Assembly (NCBI RefSeq): GCF_027484705.1
Contig: NZ_JAIXSL010000011.1
Location: forward strand, 146,033 to 210,032
DNA length: 64,000 nucleotides
Source of the DNA: Flavobacterium sp.
Lineage (GTDB): Bacteria; Bacteroidota; Bacteroidia; Flavobacteriales; Flavobacteriaceae
Direction: 5' to 3'
Numbering within the stretch: the stretch's first letter is position 1; each line of letters opens with the position of its first letter. Shown here one piece after another: positions 7,864 through 17,367 of this stretch. The notes beneath the pieces were generated by a model. That model was not told where the DNA came from, did no database searches, and saw only the letters and a program-made list of their open reading frames with translations. The position numbers and the translations under genes were made by a program.

Positions 7864-9546
7864 TTATTTTTTGAGTTCGAGCAGTACGATGTCAAAATCG
7901 GTGTCGAGGATGACTTTTCCATGTTCGACCGTGTAGGCTTTTCCGGAATAAGCGTCTTTAACTTTGGTGCCGTTCTTAAAGATGGTTCCAACCGGGATTT
8001 CTTTTTTCCCTTGGTTCAATTCGAGACCAATCACCACTTGATCGCTATATTTTCCTTTGGTGAAAGTTCTTGAAAACACATAAGGTTTTTCAGAAATCTG
8101 ATGGTGGATTCCTGCGCCAACAGCCGGGTGATGTTTTCTGAACATGCCTAATTTCTGCCAATGCGCTAAGATCTTTTGGGTTTCAGGATTCGATTTGACG
8201 TCGTTCCAGTTCATGAACGAACGTAAAGTCGCATCGCCTTCAGTGCCTTCTATGACTAATGAACGTCCGGTTTCATCGCCATAATATATCTGCGAAACGC
8301 CCGGCGTCAATAACAATTTGGTTCCAGCTTCGTAGCTTTTCGTGCGGTTGGGATCGAAAGGTTTTCCATCATCGTGCGACGAAATATAATTCAAAACGCT
8401 ATAGCCTTTGAGTTCTCCGTTGAGCTTGTCGGAATATTTGGTGAACAAACCTTCATAACTTAACTGCGCGGCATTCCACTTAAACTCAAAGTTGATCATA
8501 TTGTTGAAACCGTGTTTGAAATAATTGACTTTCTTATCGCCGAAATCGAAATTCTGCCCAGAGCTGATGCCGTAATTGTAGACTTCCGCAACGGTATAGA
8601 AAGCGTTATTATCCAAAACTTTCGTCGGATTTTTCTTTTTCCACATCGTGAAAGCGTAATCGCATTGGGTTTTGAAATCAGCCCAGACATCTTCATCCAC
8701 ATGCTTCACCGTGTCGCCACGATAGCCATCAATTCCGAATTCGAGAATATAATCCGTAAGCCATTTGATGATGTAATATTTCGGCGCGCGCGGATACCCC
8801 GTTCTCTTGAAAAACGCATCGAGCGACGCCATTTCGGTTTCATAACGGCCTTCTTTTTTCCATTTTTCGATTAAGAATGGCGGCACATCAACGTTAGTAT
8901 TGTTTTCAGTCAACACATCGGGAAGGTTTTTCACGAGTGTACAAGCTGTAGTGTTTTGATAACTCTTGTAGTCACATTGTGGGCCGGTGCGTACCCAGTC
9001 ATTAGGCCAAACGGTATCGATATCGGTTACCGGTCCGGTATGATTAATCACGCCGTCAAGCATGATCCTGATTCCTTTGGCGTGCGCTTTTGATACCAAT
9101 TCCGCCAAGTCTTTTTTGGTGCCGAAATTCGGGTCGAGGGCTGACCAGTCGCGTGCCCAATAGCCGTGAAAGCCATAGGTTAGACCAGTGCCTTCATCAA
9201 CGCCGTCGTGGATTTGTTCTACAATCGGAGTGAACCAAATCGCATTGACGCCGAGTTTATCGAAATAACCTTCATCGAGTTTCTGGATGATGCCTTTGAG
9301 GTTCCCGCCTTCAAATCCGCGCAGTTTTCCCGTGGTTTTGGTTCGGTTGAAGTAGGTTTCTTTCTTTGGATTTCCGTCCATAAAACGGTCGGTCATCAGG
9401 AAATACAGGTTCGCGCCTTCCCAAACAAAAGGTGTTTTTGCGGTTTTGACAGCCGTTTTAATTGCTTTTGGTTTTTTGGTTTGGGCAAAATCGTAGGTCG
9501 TGTTCAAGAGCAATAAGGTTAAAATTAAGAGGGTGGTTTTTCTCAT
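7864..9546 (-). CDS. Alpha-amylase family protein (GH13), exported
   Basis: Starch/maltodextrin hydrolase, 560 residues. ATG 9546 follows the stop of the upstream GH31 gene by one base and gives a signal peptide (MRKTTLLILTLLLLNTTYDFAQ, key part LTLLLLNTTYDFAQ). The (beta/alpha)8 barrel has the conserved GH13 regions: MLDGVINHTG (region I), GIDGYRGDTVKHV with the nucleophile Asp (II), YTVAEVYNYG with the acid/base Glu (III) and ISSHDDGKPF (IV). A C-terminal beta domain follows. There is no type IX sorting domain or lipobox, so it is probably periplasmic. The longer frame to 9633 runs inside the preceding gene and is rejected. Last gene of the operon. Confidence 0.92.
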   Translation of the reverse strand: MRKTTLLILTLLLLNTTYDFAQTKKPKAIKTAVKTAKTPFVWEGANLYFLMTDRFMDGNPKKETYFNRTKTTGKLRGFEGGNLKGIIQKLDEGYFDKLGVNAIWFTPIVEQIHDGVDEGTGLTYGFHGYWARDWSALDPNFGTKKDLAELVSKAHAKGIRIMLDGVINHTGPVTDIDTVWPNDWVRTGPQCDYKSYQNTTACTLVKNLPDVLTENNTNVDVPPFLIEKWKKEGRYETEMASLDAFFKRTGYPRAPKYYIIKWLTDYILEFGIDGYRGDTVKHVDEDVWADFKTQCDYAFTMWKKKNPTKVLDNNAFYTVAEVYNYGISSGQNFDFGDKKVNYFKHGFNNMINFEFKWNAAQLSYEGLFTKYSDKLNGELKGYSVLNYISSHDDGKPFDPNRTKSYEAGTKLLLTPGVSQIYYGDETGRSLVIEGTEGDATLRSFMNWNDVKSNPETQKILAHWQKLGMFRKHHPAVGAGIHHQISEKPYVFSRTFTKGKYSDQVVIGLELNQGKKEIPVGTIFKNGTKVKDAYSGKAYTVEHGKVILDTDFDIVLLELKK

Positions 9547-9547
9547 T

Positions 9548-11914
9548 TTAGAATTGTATTTTGATTTCTTTTGAGGTTCCTTTTTCCCAAGTGACAGGAA
9601 TTTCAATGGTATTCGAATTATTTTTGAAAGCAATATCTTTTCCGTTGACCGTTACTTTTTGAGCTTTCGAAGCATGATGTAAAACAAGATTTACATTTTT
9701 ATCGGTTGCCGAGAAGGCTTTTCCAGTTTCGGAAGTGAAATTAATCGTCAATGTTTTAAAAACAACATTCGCTTTAAAATTCAGGATTTCATATTGGCCT
9801 TTTTCAAAATCGTTGGCCGTCGTTCCGTCGTCGTTGTATAGTTTTCCGGTACTCGAAGTAGTTTTTTCATCGAAATAATAATGCAAATCAAAATTCGACA
9901 AGGAATATTTAGTCGTGTTCTGAATCGTCTTAATCATCGGAATGAAAGCGCCGCCACGCACAAACACCGGAATGTGATCGTCACTCACAGCAACCATTTT
10001 CGCGCTGCCGCCAAGGTATTCTTGCTCAGAGTAAAAATCAAACCAGTTGTTGTTTTTCGGGAAATAGATTGAAGTGGAGGTTACGGCTGATTTGGTAATC
10101 GGCGTTACTAGGAAATCATTTCCCCAGAAATAAGTTTCACACACTTCATACAAGGCTTTGTTTTCAGGCTCTTCAAAGAATAACGGACGCATGAGTGGCG
10201 TTCCTTTTTGGTTGTTTTCGAAAGACAAAGTATAGTTGTAAGGCAACAATTGGTAACGCAATTCCACCAGTTTTTTTGCTTTGGCTTTGGTCACGACATC
10301 TTTATAAACGGGTTCCGAAGCCACTTCTTCCTGCGCATGCGGGCGGAAAATCGGTTGAAAAACGCCATATTGAAGCCAACGTAAATACAGTTCATTATCA
10401 AAATAATCACCGGCAAATCCACCCAAATCAGAGTGCATATAACCCATTCCCTGCATGCCCATCTGCAAAGCGATTTCAGTTTGTGATTGCAATCCGCCCC
10501 AAGAACGGCTTACATCGCCAGACCACGGAACCATTCCAAAACGCTGTGAACCCGAATAACCCGAGCGCATCAAAATGAACGGGCGTTGGTTTGGGAAATC
10601 TTTTTTATAACCGTCAGCAACGAGTTTCGCCCAATTGTGTCCGTATACGTTGTGCACGGCATCGGCTTTCCCTTTGGCGGTAATCGCTTTCGATGGAAAC
10701 ACTTCGGGTTCGCCCAAATCACCCCACAATCCGCCGACACCTTGGTTGATGAGTTTTTTGTAAATGTCCCAAAACCACGCTTTGCCTTCAGGTTTGAAAA
10801 CATCAATGATTCCGGTATTTCCGAAATAGAAATCGTAAGTGCAAGGTTTTCCAGTTTTATCAACGGCGAGTATTTTTTTATCGACGGCTTCCTGCCATTT
10901 GCTCGAAGTCGTGAGTATGAAAGGTTCTGTAATCAATACGGTTTTGACGCCTTTGTCATTCAAATCCGAAATCATTTTGGTCGGATTCGGGAATTTGTCT
11001 TTGTCCCAATCGAGATTCCCCATCGTGCCCTGAATTGTTTTTCCGAACCAATACAAATCAAGGATGATGGCGTCAACCGGAATGCCGTCCTTAATAAAGC
11101 GGTCAATCGTTTTTTGCGTTTCTTCCTGCGAGTGATACCCAAAACGGCTTGAGAAATTCCCCAAAGCCCAACGCGGCAAAAGCGGTTGTTTTCCGGTTAA
11201 GTCGGTGTAATCTTTCACCAAATCCGTCCACGAATCAGCTGCAATAACCTGATAAGTTTTTCTTCCGGATATGGTTTCGTAAGCCAAAGTGTTGTCTTTT
11301 TTGCTGTCTAAATCCAAATAACCAATCGGTTCGTTGTCGAAATGAACGGCGTAGATTTTTGAAGACATGACAAGCGGCATCGTGAAATTCATCAGTTCCG
11401 CTTTGGTTTCGTAACCGTAATGCGCTCGGTTGTATAATTGCAGACGGTTGCCACGACGGTTCATACCTAAAGCCCTCGCGCCGCCACCGTAAAGCACTTC
11501 GACATTGTCAAGATTGAAATCTATGATCTCGGTCGAATCTTTTTTTGTGTAGCCGTTTTTCTCAGAAATGAGTTCTTTGGTATTATAGAAATAAGAAATC
11601 TTGAAAGGTGATTTTTGAATCGTAACTGACAAGCCATTGGTCGCATAAGTTAATGTTGATTTACCGTCAGAAACTTTCGTTTTTACTTTTTCGGGAACCA
11701 AAACCACCGCATGCGAATTCGGGTTGAAGGATTCGCCTTTCGGGATGAAAGAGGTTTCCACAATATTATCGGAATATGGCTTTAGAATATATTTCCCGTC
11801 GGAAGTATTAATTTCTAAAATGTTTCCGGCTTTTTTATAGTTTTCGAATTTACGGTTGGCGTTTTGCGCAACAGCTATCGAAGTGATTAAGAAAAGTAAA
11901 AGTATTTTTTTCAT
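9548..11914 (-). CDS. Glycoside hydrolase family 31 alpha-glucosidase
   Basis: Exo-acting alpha-glucosidase of 788 residues that releases glucose from maltooligosaccharide ends. It has a signal peptide (MKKILLLFLITSIAVAQ), an N-terminal beta-sandwich, and a barrel with GNFSSRFGYHSQEET, DAIILDLYWFG, the nucleophile region GLWGDLGEPE and the acid/base region PWSGDVSRSW. The C-terminal part (GKLYNDDGTTANDFEKGQY) matches the DUF5110-type domain of the family. Predicted periplasmic. It is sandwiched between two GH13 genes, 24 nt after one and 1 nt before the other, in one transcription unit. Specificity (alpha-1,4 against alpha-1,6) cannot be told from the motifs. Confidence 0.93.
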   Translation of the reverse strand: MKKILLLFLITSIAVAQNANRKFENYKKAGNILEINTSDGKYILKPYSDNIVETSFIPKGESFNPNSHAVVLVPEKVKTKVSDGKSTLTYATNGLSVTIQKSPFKISYFYNTKELISEKNGYTKKDSTEIIDFNLDNVEVLYGGGARALGMNRRGNRLQLYNRAHYGYETKAELMNFTMPLVMSSKIYAVHFDNEPIGYLDLDSKKDNTLAYETISGRKTYQVIAADSWTDLVKDYTDLTGKQPLLPRWALGNFSSRFGYHSQEETQKTIDRFIKDGIPVDAIILDLYWFGKTIQGTMGNLDWDKDKFPNPTKMISDLNDKGVKTVLITEPFILTTSSKWQEAVDKKILAVDKTGKPCTYDFYFGNTGIIDVFKPEGKAWFWDIYKKLINQGVGGLWGDLGEPEVFPSKAITAKGKADAVHNVYGHNWAKLVADGYKKDFPNQRPFILMRSGYSGSQRFGMVPWSGDVSRSWGGLQSQTEIALQMGMQGMGYMHSDLGGFAGDYFDNELYLRWLQYGVFQPIFRPHAQEEVASEPVYKDVVTKAKAKKLVELRYQLLPYNYTLSFENNQKGTPLMRPLFFEEPENKALYEVCETYFWGNDFLVTPITKSAVTSTSIYFPKNNNWFDFYSEQEYLGGSAKMVAVSDDHIPVFVRGGAFIPMIKTIQNTTKYSLSNFDLHYYFDEKTTSSTGKLYNDDGTTANDFEKGQYEILNFKANVVFKTLTINFTSETGKAFSATDKNVNLVLHHASKAQKVTVNGKDIAFKNNSNTIEIPVTWEKGTSKEIKIQF

Positions 11915-11938
11915 GAAATGTATTGCTTGGTGATTTTC

Positions 11939-13774
11939 TTATTGCTGTAATTCTAAAATTAAAACGGATTTGCTGTCAATGGTTAAATCATTATTCAAAT
12001 CGATGATTTTTCCGGTCATGATGTCTTTTCCGGTTTTATAATTCCGGATGCTTTCCTGAAAACGGTTGGTGTTGAACGTTTGTGATTTCGCACTGTTATT
12101 CATCACAACCATCACGGATTGATTGTCGGTATAACGGAAATAGACATACACATTATTGTCAGGAATGTAATGCTTCATCTTTCCGAAATGCACTGCTTCG
12201 TTGGTTTTTCTCCAGTTGAACAGTTTTGAAGTGAAATCGAAATACTGGTTTTGTTCCGCCGTTCTTCCTGCTTTGGTAAACGCATTGTTCGTGTCGCCGT
12301 TCCAGCCGCCCGGGAAATCCCTGCGAATGTCCGCGTCGCCTTTGTTTTTATCGCCGGCCATACCGATTTCCGAACCGTAATACAATTGCGGAATTCCTCT
12401 AACCGTAGCGATCAAAGCCAATCCCATCTGGTATTTTTTGAAATCGTTTTTATAAGTTTGGTTGAAACGATTCGTGTCGTGATTCTCCAAAAACGTCATG
12501 ATGCTGTTCGGATTTGGATACAGAAAGTCGTTGGTAAAATTGTCGTAAACTTTAATAAAACCCTTATCCCAAGTGGATTCGTCTTCATTGAAAACGGAAC
12601 CGAACGCGTCGTGCAAAGTAAAATCCATGACGCTTGGCAAATAGGAATTGTAGTTTTCAATCGCGCCGATTTTACTGTCTTTCTGCCAATACGCCATTTG
12701 CGCCTGATTGTGCATCCAGACTTCGCCGACGATATTGAAATACGGATATTCATCAAGAATCGATTTCGTCCATTTTGAAATTCCTACCTTATCATTATAG
12801 GAATAAGTATCAACACGGAAACCATCAAGATCAGCGTATTCGATCCACCAGATTGCATTTTGCGTGAGATAATTCAAGACCAAAGGATTTGATTGGTTCA
12901 GATCGGGCATTGATCTTACGAACCAACCGTCGAGGCAGTTTTTGGTATCAATGGCAGAAGCATTAATGTCGAATTGGGTTGTCATGCGGTAATTCGATTG
13001 TGAAAAACCGGGAAACTGGTGAATCCAGTCGTAAGTCGGCAAATCCTTATACATCCAATGCTCGGCGCCCCAATGGTTGGTCACATAATCCATAATCAGT
13101 TTCATGCCGCGTTGGTGCAGTTCGGAAGATAATTTCAGATATTCCTCATCGGTTCCGAAACGCGGGTCGATTCTGTAAACATCCGATTGTCCGTAAGTGT
13201 GATAGGAATAACGCGCGTCGTTGTCTTCGCACATCGGCGTGGGCCAAACTGCAGTAACGCCTAATTCTTTTAAATAATCGAGGTGGTCGATCATGCCTTT
13301 GATGTCGCCGCCATGACGTCCGCCGGGATTGGAGCGATCGCCTTTTTCAGTGACCGATTTCTCGCTGTCGTTGTTCGGGTTTCCGTTGGCAAAACGGTCT
13401 GACATGATCAGGTAAATCATATCCGAAGCGTCGTAACCTTTGCGCAAAGCGGAATTTTCGCGGCGTGGTTTTAGGCTGTAGTTTTTAGTAAAGGTTATTT
13501 TGTCGGTGCCTTTAAAAGTGAAAGTTAACTCTTGCGCTGGTGCATTTTGGGTATCAATCGTGACGAAAAGATAATTGGGGTTTTCGGTTTTTTTAATGTT
13601 TTTGATGACGATGTTGTTGGAAACGGCGACGTCATTTTGCGCGATGTTTTTGCCGTAGAACATGATTTGGAGTTCGGGGTTGTGCATGCCGGCGAACCAG
13701 AAAGGTGGTTCGGTTTTTTCAAGCTGCGCTTGGGCTAGGGTTGTGAGTAGGAGAAAGAATAGTAGTTTTTTCAT
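11939..13774 (-). CDS. GH13 neopullulanase/cyclomaltodextrinase-like enzyme (SusA type)
   Basis: Periplasmic maltodextrin hydrolase of 611 residues with signal peptide MKKLLFFLLLTTLAQAQ. Residues ~20-110 resemble the N-terminal beta domain of cyclomaltodextrinases/SusA (PPFWFAGMHNPELQIMFYG). The catalytic barrel carries DYVTNHWG, DGFRVDTYSYND (nucleophile), NIVGEVWMHN (acid/base) and FLENHDTNRF; a Cyc-maltodext C-terminal sandwich ends the protein. It is the first gene after the palindromic block 13793-14223, whose outer arm begins only 19 nt upstream of its ATG, so its promoter either lies inside the repeats or it is transcribed by read-through from the GH65 gene. Confidence 0.92.
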   Translation of the reverse strand: MKKLLFFLLLTTLAQAQLEKTEPPFWFAGMHNPELQIMFYGKNIAQNDVAVSNNIVIKNIKKTENPNYLFVTIDTQNAPAQELTFTFKGTDKITFTKNYSLKPRRENSALRKGYDASDMIYLIMSDRFANGNPNNDSEKSVTEKGDRSNPGGRHGGDIKGMIDHLDYLKELGVTAVWPTPMCEDNDARYSYHTYGQSDVYRIDPRFGTDEEYLKLSSELHQRGMKLIMDYVTNHWGAEHWMYKDLPTYDWIHQFPGFSQSNYRMTTQFDINASAIDTKNCLDGWFVRSMPDLNQSNPLVLNYLTQNAIWWIEYADLDGFRVDTYSYNDKVGISKWTKSILDEYPYFNIVGEVWMHNQAQMAYWQKDSKIGAIENYNSYLPSVMDFTLHDAFGSVFNEDESTWDKGFIKVYDNFTNDFLYPNPNSIMTFLENHDTNRFNQTYKNDFKKYQMGLALIATVRGIPQLYYGSEIGMAGDKNKGDADIRRDFPGGWNGDTNNAFTKAGRTAEQNQYFDFTSKLFNWRKTNEAVHFGKMKHYIPDNNVYVYFRYTDNQSVMVVMNNSAKSQTFNTNRFQESIRNYKTGKDIMTGKIIDLNNDLTIDSKSVLILELQQ

Positions 13775-13792
13775 GGTTTGTTGTTTTGGTTT

Positions 13793-14223
13793 CTTCTTTT
13801 GCCTTGATGCAAAAGAAGCAAAAAATCAAGGCTGTATAAAATTGGCTAAAAATTAAACAATCAAGCTAAAAGAAAAAAAACTCGCTGCGCTCAGACAGTT
13901 TTTCTTTTTTAACGCTTGATTGTTTAATTTTCTTCACGCCAATTTTATAAAATGCCGCAACAAGCGGACTGATAATTTTTAGTTTTTGGCTTTCTGCGAA
14001 GCGCCAAAAAGAAGTACGCGAAGAAAATCTTCCTAGCTTGAAAAAAATCGTCTTCGCGTCGGCCTTTATAAAATCAGCGTTAAGAAAATCATTGGTACAT
14101 CCGTTAAGAACGAAATTCTGTTTGAGCCGCAGGCGAGTTAATTTCGTTTAGGATTTACCAATGATTTTTAGCTGATTTTATACAAGCCTTGACTTTTGCT
14201 TCTTTGTGTCAAGACAAAGAAGA
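13793..14223. repeat. Nested palindromic repeat block
   Basis: A non-coding block between the GH65 and SusA-like genes. Outer arms 13793-13834 and 14183-14223 are imperfect inverted copies of each other. Inside are two ~115-bp palindromes: 13835-13949 (perfect 12-bp end arms TATAAAATTGGC and a perfect 14-bp inner arm TTAAACAATCAAGC) and 14067-14182 (end arms TATAAAATCAGC, 13-bp inner arm AAAATCATTGGTA). The middle 13950-14066 holds two more hairpins, including ACGCGAAGA/TCTTCGCGT at 14016-14024 and 14051-14059. No plausible gene is present. This is a structured repeat rather than a transposon: there is no transposase and no obvious target duplication. Confidence 0.8.
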
Positions 14224-14265
14224 ATATCTTTAAGAACGTTATCGTCTTGTCGAAGACCAAACCGC

Positions 14266-14349
14266 GTTAGGGATGGCAGCGGCATCCTTTTTTCGCTTTC
14301 TTTAAGCGGAAAAAGATATAGCGAACAGCCCGCTCGTAACGCCCTAAAC
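14266..14349 (+). repeat. Flavobacterial ~80-bp interspersed element, copy A
   Basis: Shares the frame GATGGcAGCGGcATCC-TTTT ... AAAAGAT-TAGCGAACAGC-CGCTC with copies at 32031, 46429 and 61017, all in plus orientation. Its ends form an inverted repeat (GTTAGGG / CCCTAAAC) and a central hairpin. The right end contains the stop codon of the GH65 gene. Confidence 0.7.
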
Positions 14350-16650
14350 CGTCACTAAATTATTCGGCTCCACCAAAACTTCTTTCCCGTTGACCACAAC
14401 TTTAATGTCATGCTGGCCTTCAAGCACAAAATTTGTTTCATTCTGGTGCACAGACACTTTTAGAATCTGGTTTCTGAAATTGATCTTGAACGAATAGCCT
14501 TCCCATTCTTTTGGAATTCTTGGTGTGAAATGTAACGTATCGTCTTTCACGCGCATCCCGCCAAAACCTTCTACGATGCTCATCCAGGTTCCGGCCATTG
14601 ACGTGATGTGACAACCTTCCTCAACTTCTTTGTTGTAATCATCAAGGTCAAGACGCGAAGTTCTTAAATAGAACGTGTAAGCCATATCCATTTTGTCTAG
14701 AGCGGCGGCCTGAATGGAATGCACGCAAGGCGATAACGAACTTTCGTGCACGGTAAACGGCTCGTAGAAATCGAAATGTTTCTCTAATTGTTCTTTCGTG
14801 AAATGGTCTTCGAAGAAATAAAACCCTTGCAAAGTGTCGGCTTGTTTGATGTAAGGTGAACGCAATACGCGGTCCCAGCTCCATTTTTGGTTGATTGGGC
14901 GTTGTGATTTGTCCAGATCTTTGACCGGAACCAAATCTTTATCTAAGAAACCGTCTTGCTGCAAATAGATGTCGAGTTCGTCGGAATAGGGGAAATACAT
15001 ATTGCCCGAAACTTCTTTCCACTCGGTCAATTCGAAATCGGATAAGTTGACTTTCTCGATGATGCGTTTGTAATCGGCCGGATATTCCGCTTTTACTTTC
15101 TGGATTTGGTCATACGTATAATCGATACACCATTTCGCAATATAATTCGTGTAGAAATTATTGTTGACGTTGTTCTCATACTCGTTCGGACCGGTAACAC
15201 CCAGAATCATGTATTGGTTTTTGTTCGTCGAGTAAGAGGCTCTTTGGTGCCAGAAGCGAGCAATTCCGATTAAGACTTCCAATCCTTTTTCGGGAATGTA
15301 GCTGTAATCGCCCGTATAACGGTGGTAATTGAAAATCGCGAAAGCAATCGCTCCGTTTCTGTGGATTTCTTCATGCGTGATTTCCCATTCGTTGTGGCAT
15401 TCTTCGCCGTTCATCGTCACCATCGGATAAAGCGCTGCGCCATTTTTGAACCCTAAGTTCTTTTGGGCATTTTCAATCGCTTTGTCGAGTTGGTTGTAAC
15501 GGTAAGTGAGTAAGTTTCTCGCGACTTGTTGGTCTTTGGTCGCCATGTAGAACGGAATGCAATAAGCTTCAGTATCCCAATAAGTCGAACCGCCGTATTT
15601 TTCGCCAGTGAAACCTTTCGGGCCGATGTTCAGACGAGAATCTTTACCTAAATAAGTTTGATTGAGTTGGAAAATATTGAAACGGATGCCTTGTTGTGCT
15701 TTGACGTCGCCTTCAATCGTGATGTCGGACATTTCCCAGATTTTGGCCCAGGCATCGATTTGGTCTTTTAATAGTTGATTGTATCCAATTGACGCCGCAG
15801 TTTCAATCACTTTTTCAGCGGCAGTTTGCGTGTTTTCGTGGTTCATCGAAACAGTATAACCGCCAATCTTTTGGATGGATGAAGTTACGTTTTGAGGCAC
15901 ATTCACAGCGTATTTGAACTGTATTTTCTCTTTGTTGGAATCGACACTTTCGGGATTGATGTTGACATTTTTGGAGTCAAGCAAAATCGTATTGTGCATG
16001 AAAGTCGTCGCGATGAAATGCGTTTTGAACGTTCTTGCCGTCACGAAAGCCGAGTTTTTATCGTGTTTTACGTCGAGCGGTTCCCAGAATTTTTCTTCCC
16101 AGTTCGCGTCTTCGTTGGTCACGCCAGCATCGACATAAGGTTTGTAGACGATGACGGCTTCTTTATTTAGAGGTGTGATTTCGTAATTGATAACGCCGGT
16201 TTCATCTAAATTCAAACTTAGGAAACGGCGGATGTTGGCTTTGATTTCGGTGCCGTTTTTCAACGTGGCTTCGAACGATCTGTCGTACCAGCCTTCTTTC
16301 ATGTTGAGTTCGCGGCGGAAGTTGGATACTTTCGTGCACGCATGCAAATCGAAATTCTCACCGTCGATTTCGATGTCGATTCCAATCCAGTTGGGCGCGT
16401 TTAAAACTTTGGCGAAATATTCGGGGTAGCCGTTTTTCCACCAGCCCACTTTGGTCTTGTCCGGGTAGTAAATACCAGCGATATAGCTTCCCTGAAACGT
16501 TTCTCCGGTGTAATGTTCTTCAAAATTGGCACGTTGCCCCATCGCGCCGTTGCCAATACTGAAAAGGCTTTCCGACGATTTTACTCTTTCTGCATCAAAT
16601 CCTTCTTCTATGATGGACCAATGGTCTGGTTTGATATAATCCTGATTCAT
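14344..16650 (-). CDS. Glycoside hydrolase family 65 (maltose phosphorylase-like)
   Basis: Cytoplasmic phosphorylase of 768 residues, no signal peptide, that should cleave maltose with phosphate to glucose and beta-glucose-1-phosphate. Features: N-terminal beta-sandwich with SLFSIGNGAMGQRANFEE; (alpha/alpha)6 barrel with YGGSTYWDTEAYCIPF and GEECHNEWEITHEEIHRNGA; the GPNEYENNVNNNFYTN signature bearing the general-acid Glu region; and the phosphate-binding HESSLSPCVHS. Kojibiose or trehalose phosphorylase activity is possible from the same family, but the adjacent beta-phosphoglucomutase and maltodextrin genes favour maltose. Its stop codon lies within interspersed repeat copy A. Confidence 0.92.
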   Translation of the reverse strand: MNQDYIKPDHWSIIEEGFDAERVKSSESLFSIGNGAMGQRANFEEHYTGETFQGSYIAGIYYPDKTKVGWWKNGYPEYFAKVLNAPNWIGIDIEIDGENFDLHACTKVSNFRRELNMKEGWYDRSFEATLKNGTEIKANIRRFLSLNLDETGVINYEITPLNKEAVIVYKPYVDAGVTNEDANWEEKFWEPLDVKHDKNSAFVTARTFKTHFIATTFMHNTILLDSKNVNINPESVDSNKEKIQFKYAVNVPQNVTSSIQKIGGYTVSMNHENTQTAAEKVIETAASIGYNQLLKDQIDAWAKIWEMSDITIEGDVKAQQGIRFNIFQLNQTYLGKDSRLNIGPKGFTGEKYGGSTYWDTEAYCIPFYMATKDQQVARNLLTYRYNQLDKAIENAQKNLGFKNGAALYPMVTMNGEECHNEWEITHEEIHRNGAIAFAIFNYHRYTGDYSYIPEKGLEVLIGIARFWHQRASYSTNKNQYMILGVTGPNEYENNVNNNFYTNYIAKWCIDYTYDQIQKVKAEYPADYKRIIEKVNLSDFELTEWKEVSGNMYFPYSDELDIYLQQDGFLDKDLVPVKDLDKSQRPINQKWSWDRVLRSPYIKQADTLQGFYFFEDHFTKEQLEKHFDFYEPFTVHESSLSPCVHSIQAAALDKMDMAYTFYLRTSRLDLDDYNKEVEEGCHITSMAGTWMSIVEGFGGMRVKDDTLHFTPRIPKEWEGYSFKINFRNQILKVSVHQNETNFVLEGQHDIKVVVNGKEVLVEPNNLVTV

Positions 16651-16710
16651 TTTGTTTGATTTTCAATTATTGACATGCTAAAACCAGTAGGACTGATCTT
16701 ATTCTTTTCG

Positions 16711-17367
16711 TTATTTTTTGATTAATGATTCGATGAAACTGAGATCCATAAACGTAAAGTCTCTGAATATGTATTTTGCTTCGTGCAGGACGGATGCTTC
16801 TCCAATTCCGATGCTCGTCATGCCGGCAATGTTCGCTGCTTGAATTCCTGCTACGGAATCTTCAAAGACGATGGCATTTTCATTGGCAATGTTCAGTCCT
16901 TTGGCGGCTTGGACAAATACTTCTGGATCGGGTTTGGCATTGGTCACGTCGTTGCCGTCGATAATGACATCAAAATAACTCATGATGCCCGTCTTTTCGA
17001 GAATCGGCCGCGCATTTTTACTGGCTGAACCTAAAGCTATTCCTTGGTTGTGTTCTTTTAAAAATTGTAATACAGGGACAACTCCAGGCAATATTTCGCT
17101 GTAATCAATGTTGACCAGATAAGACAAATAATCCTCATTTTTCTGAACGAGCCATTTGTTTTTATCTTCCTGTGAGGCCTGAATGTTGCCTAATTCTAAT
17201 ATAATATCTAATGAACGGATGCGGCTCACGCCTTTTAGGTTTTCGTTGTGTTCTGGGGTAAATTCGATTCCGAGTTCGCTGGCTATTTTTTGCCAAGCAA
17301 GGAAGTGGTATTTTGCGGTATCCACAATCACGCCGTCGAGATCGAATATGAATGCTTTTTTGTTCAT
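16711..17367 (-). CDS. pgmB: Beta-phosphoglucomutase
   Basis: HAD-superfamily enzyme of 218 residues converting beta-glucose-1-phosphate to glucose-6-phosphate, the step after an inverting GH65 phosphorylase. The nucleophile motif FDLDGVIVDTA is at residues 8-18, the cap region has LKGVSRIRSLD typical of PgmB, motif II is GSASKNA, and the C-terminal motif reads VFEDSVAGIQAA. The start overlaps the stop of the MFS transporter gene by one base, and it precedes the GH65 gene by 60 nt, so transporter, mutase and phosphorylase are made together. Confidence 0.95.
   Translation of the reverse strand: MNKKAFIFDLDGVIVDTAKYHFLAWQKIASELGIEFTPEHNENLKGVSRIRSLDIILELGNIQASQEDKNKWLVQKNEDYLSYLVNIDYSEILPGVVPVLQFLKEHNQGIALGSASKNARPILEKTGIMSYFDVIIDGNDVTNAKPDPEVFVQAAKGLNIANENAIVFEDSVAGIQAANIAGMTSIGIGEASVLHEAKYIFRDFTFMDLSFIESLIKK

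Noticed and set aside
10586..11152. 188-codon open frame on the plus strand
   Set aside because: It lies fully antisense to the GH31 gene, whose catalytic motifs are intact; it has no promoter motif and no family resemblance.
12251..12778. 175-codon open frame on the plus strand
   Set aside because: Antisense to the GH13 SusA-like gene; an Arg/Phe/Ile-rich shadow with no signal or motif.
13662..13856. 64-codon frame running out of the SusA-like gene into the palindromic block
   Set aside because: It is antisense to the SusA signal region and ends in repeat sequence; such repeat-encoded ORFs are often misannotated as hypothetical proteins.
13793..14223. Insertion sequence remnant
   Set aside because: There is no transposase fragment and no target-site duplication; the structure is a series of nested hairpins.
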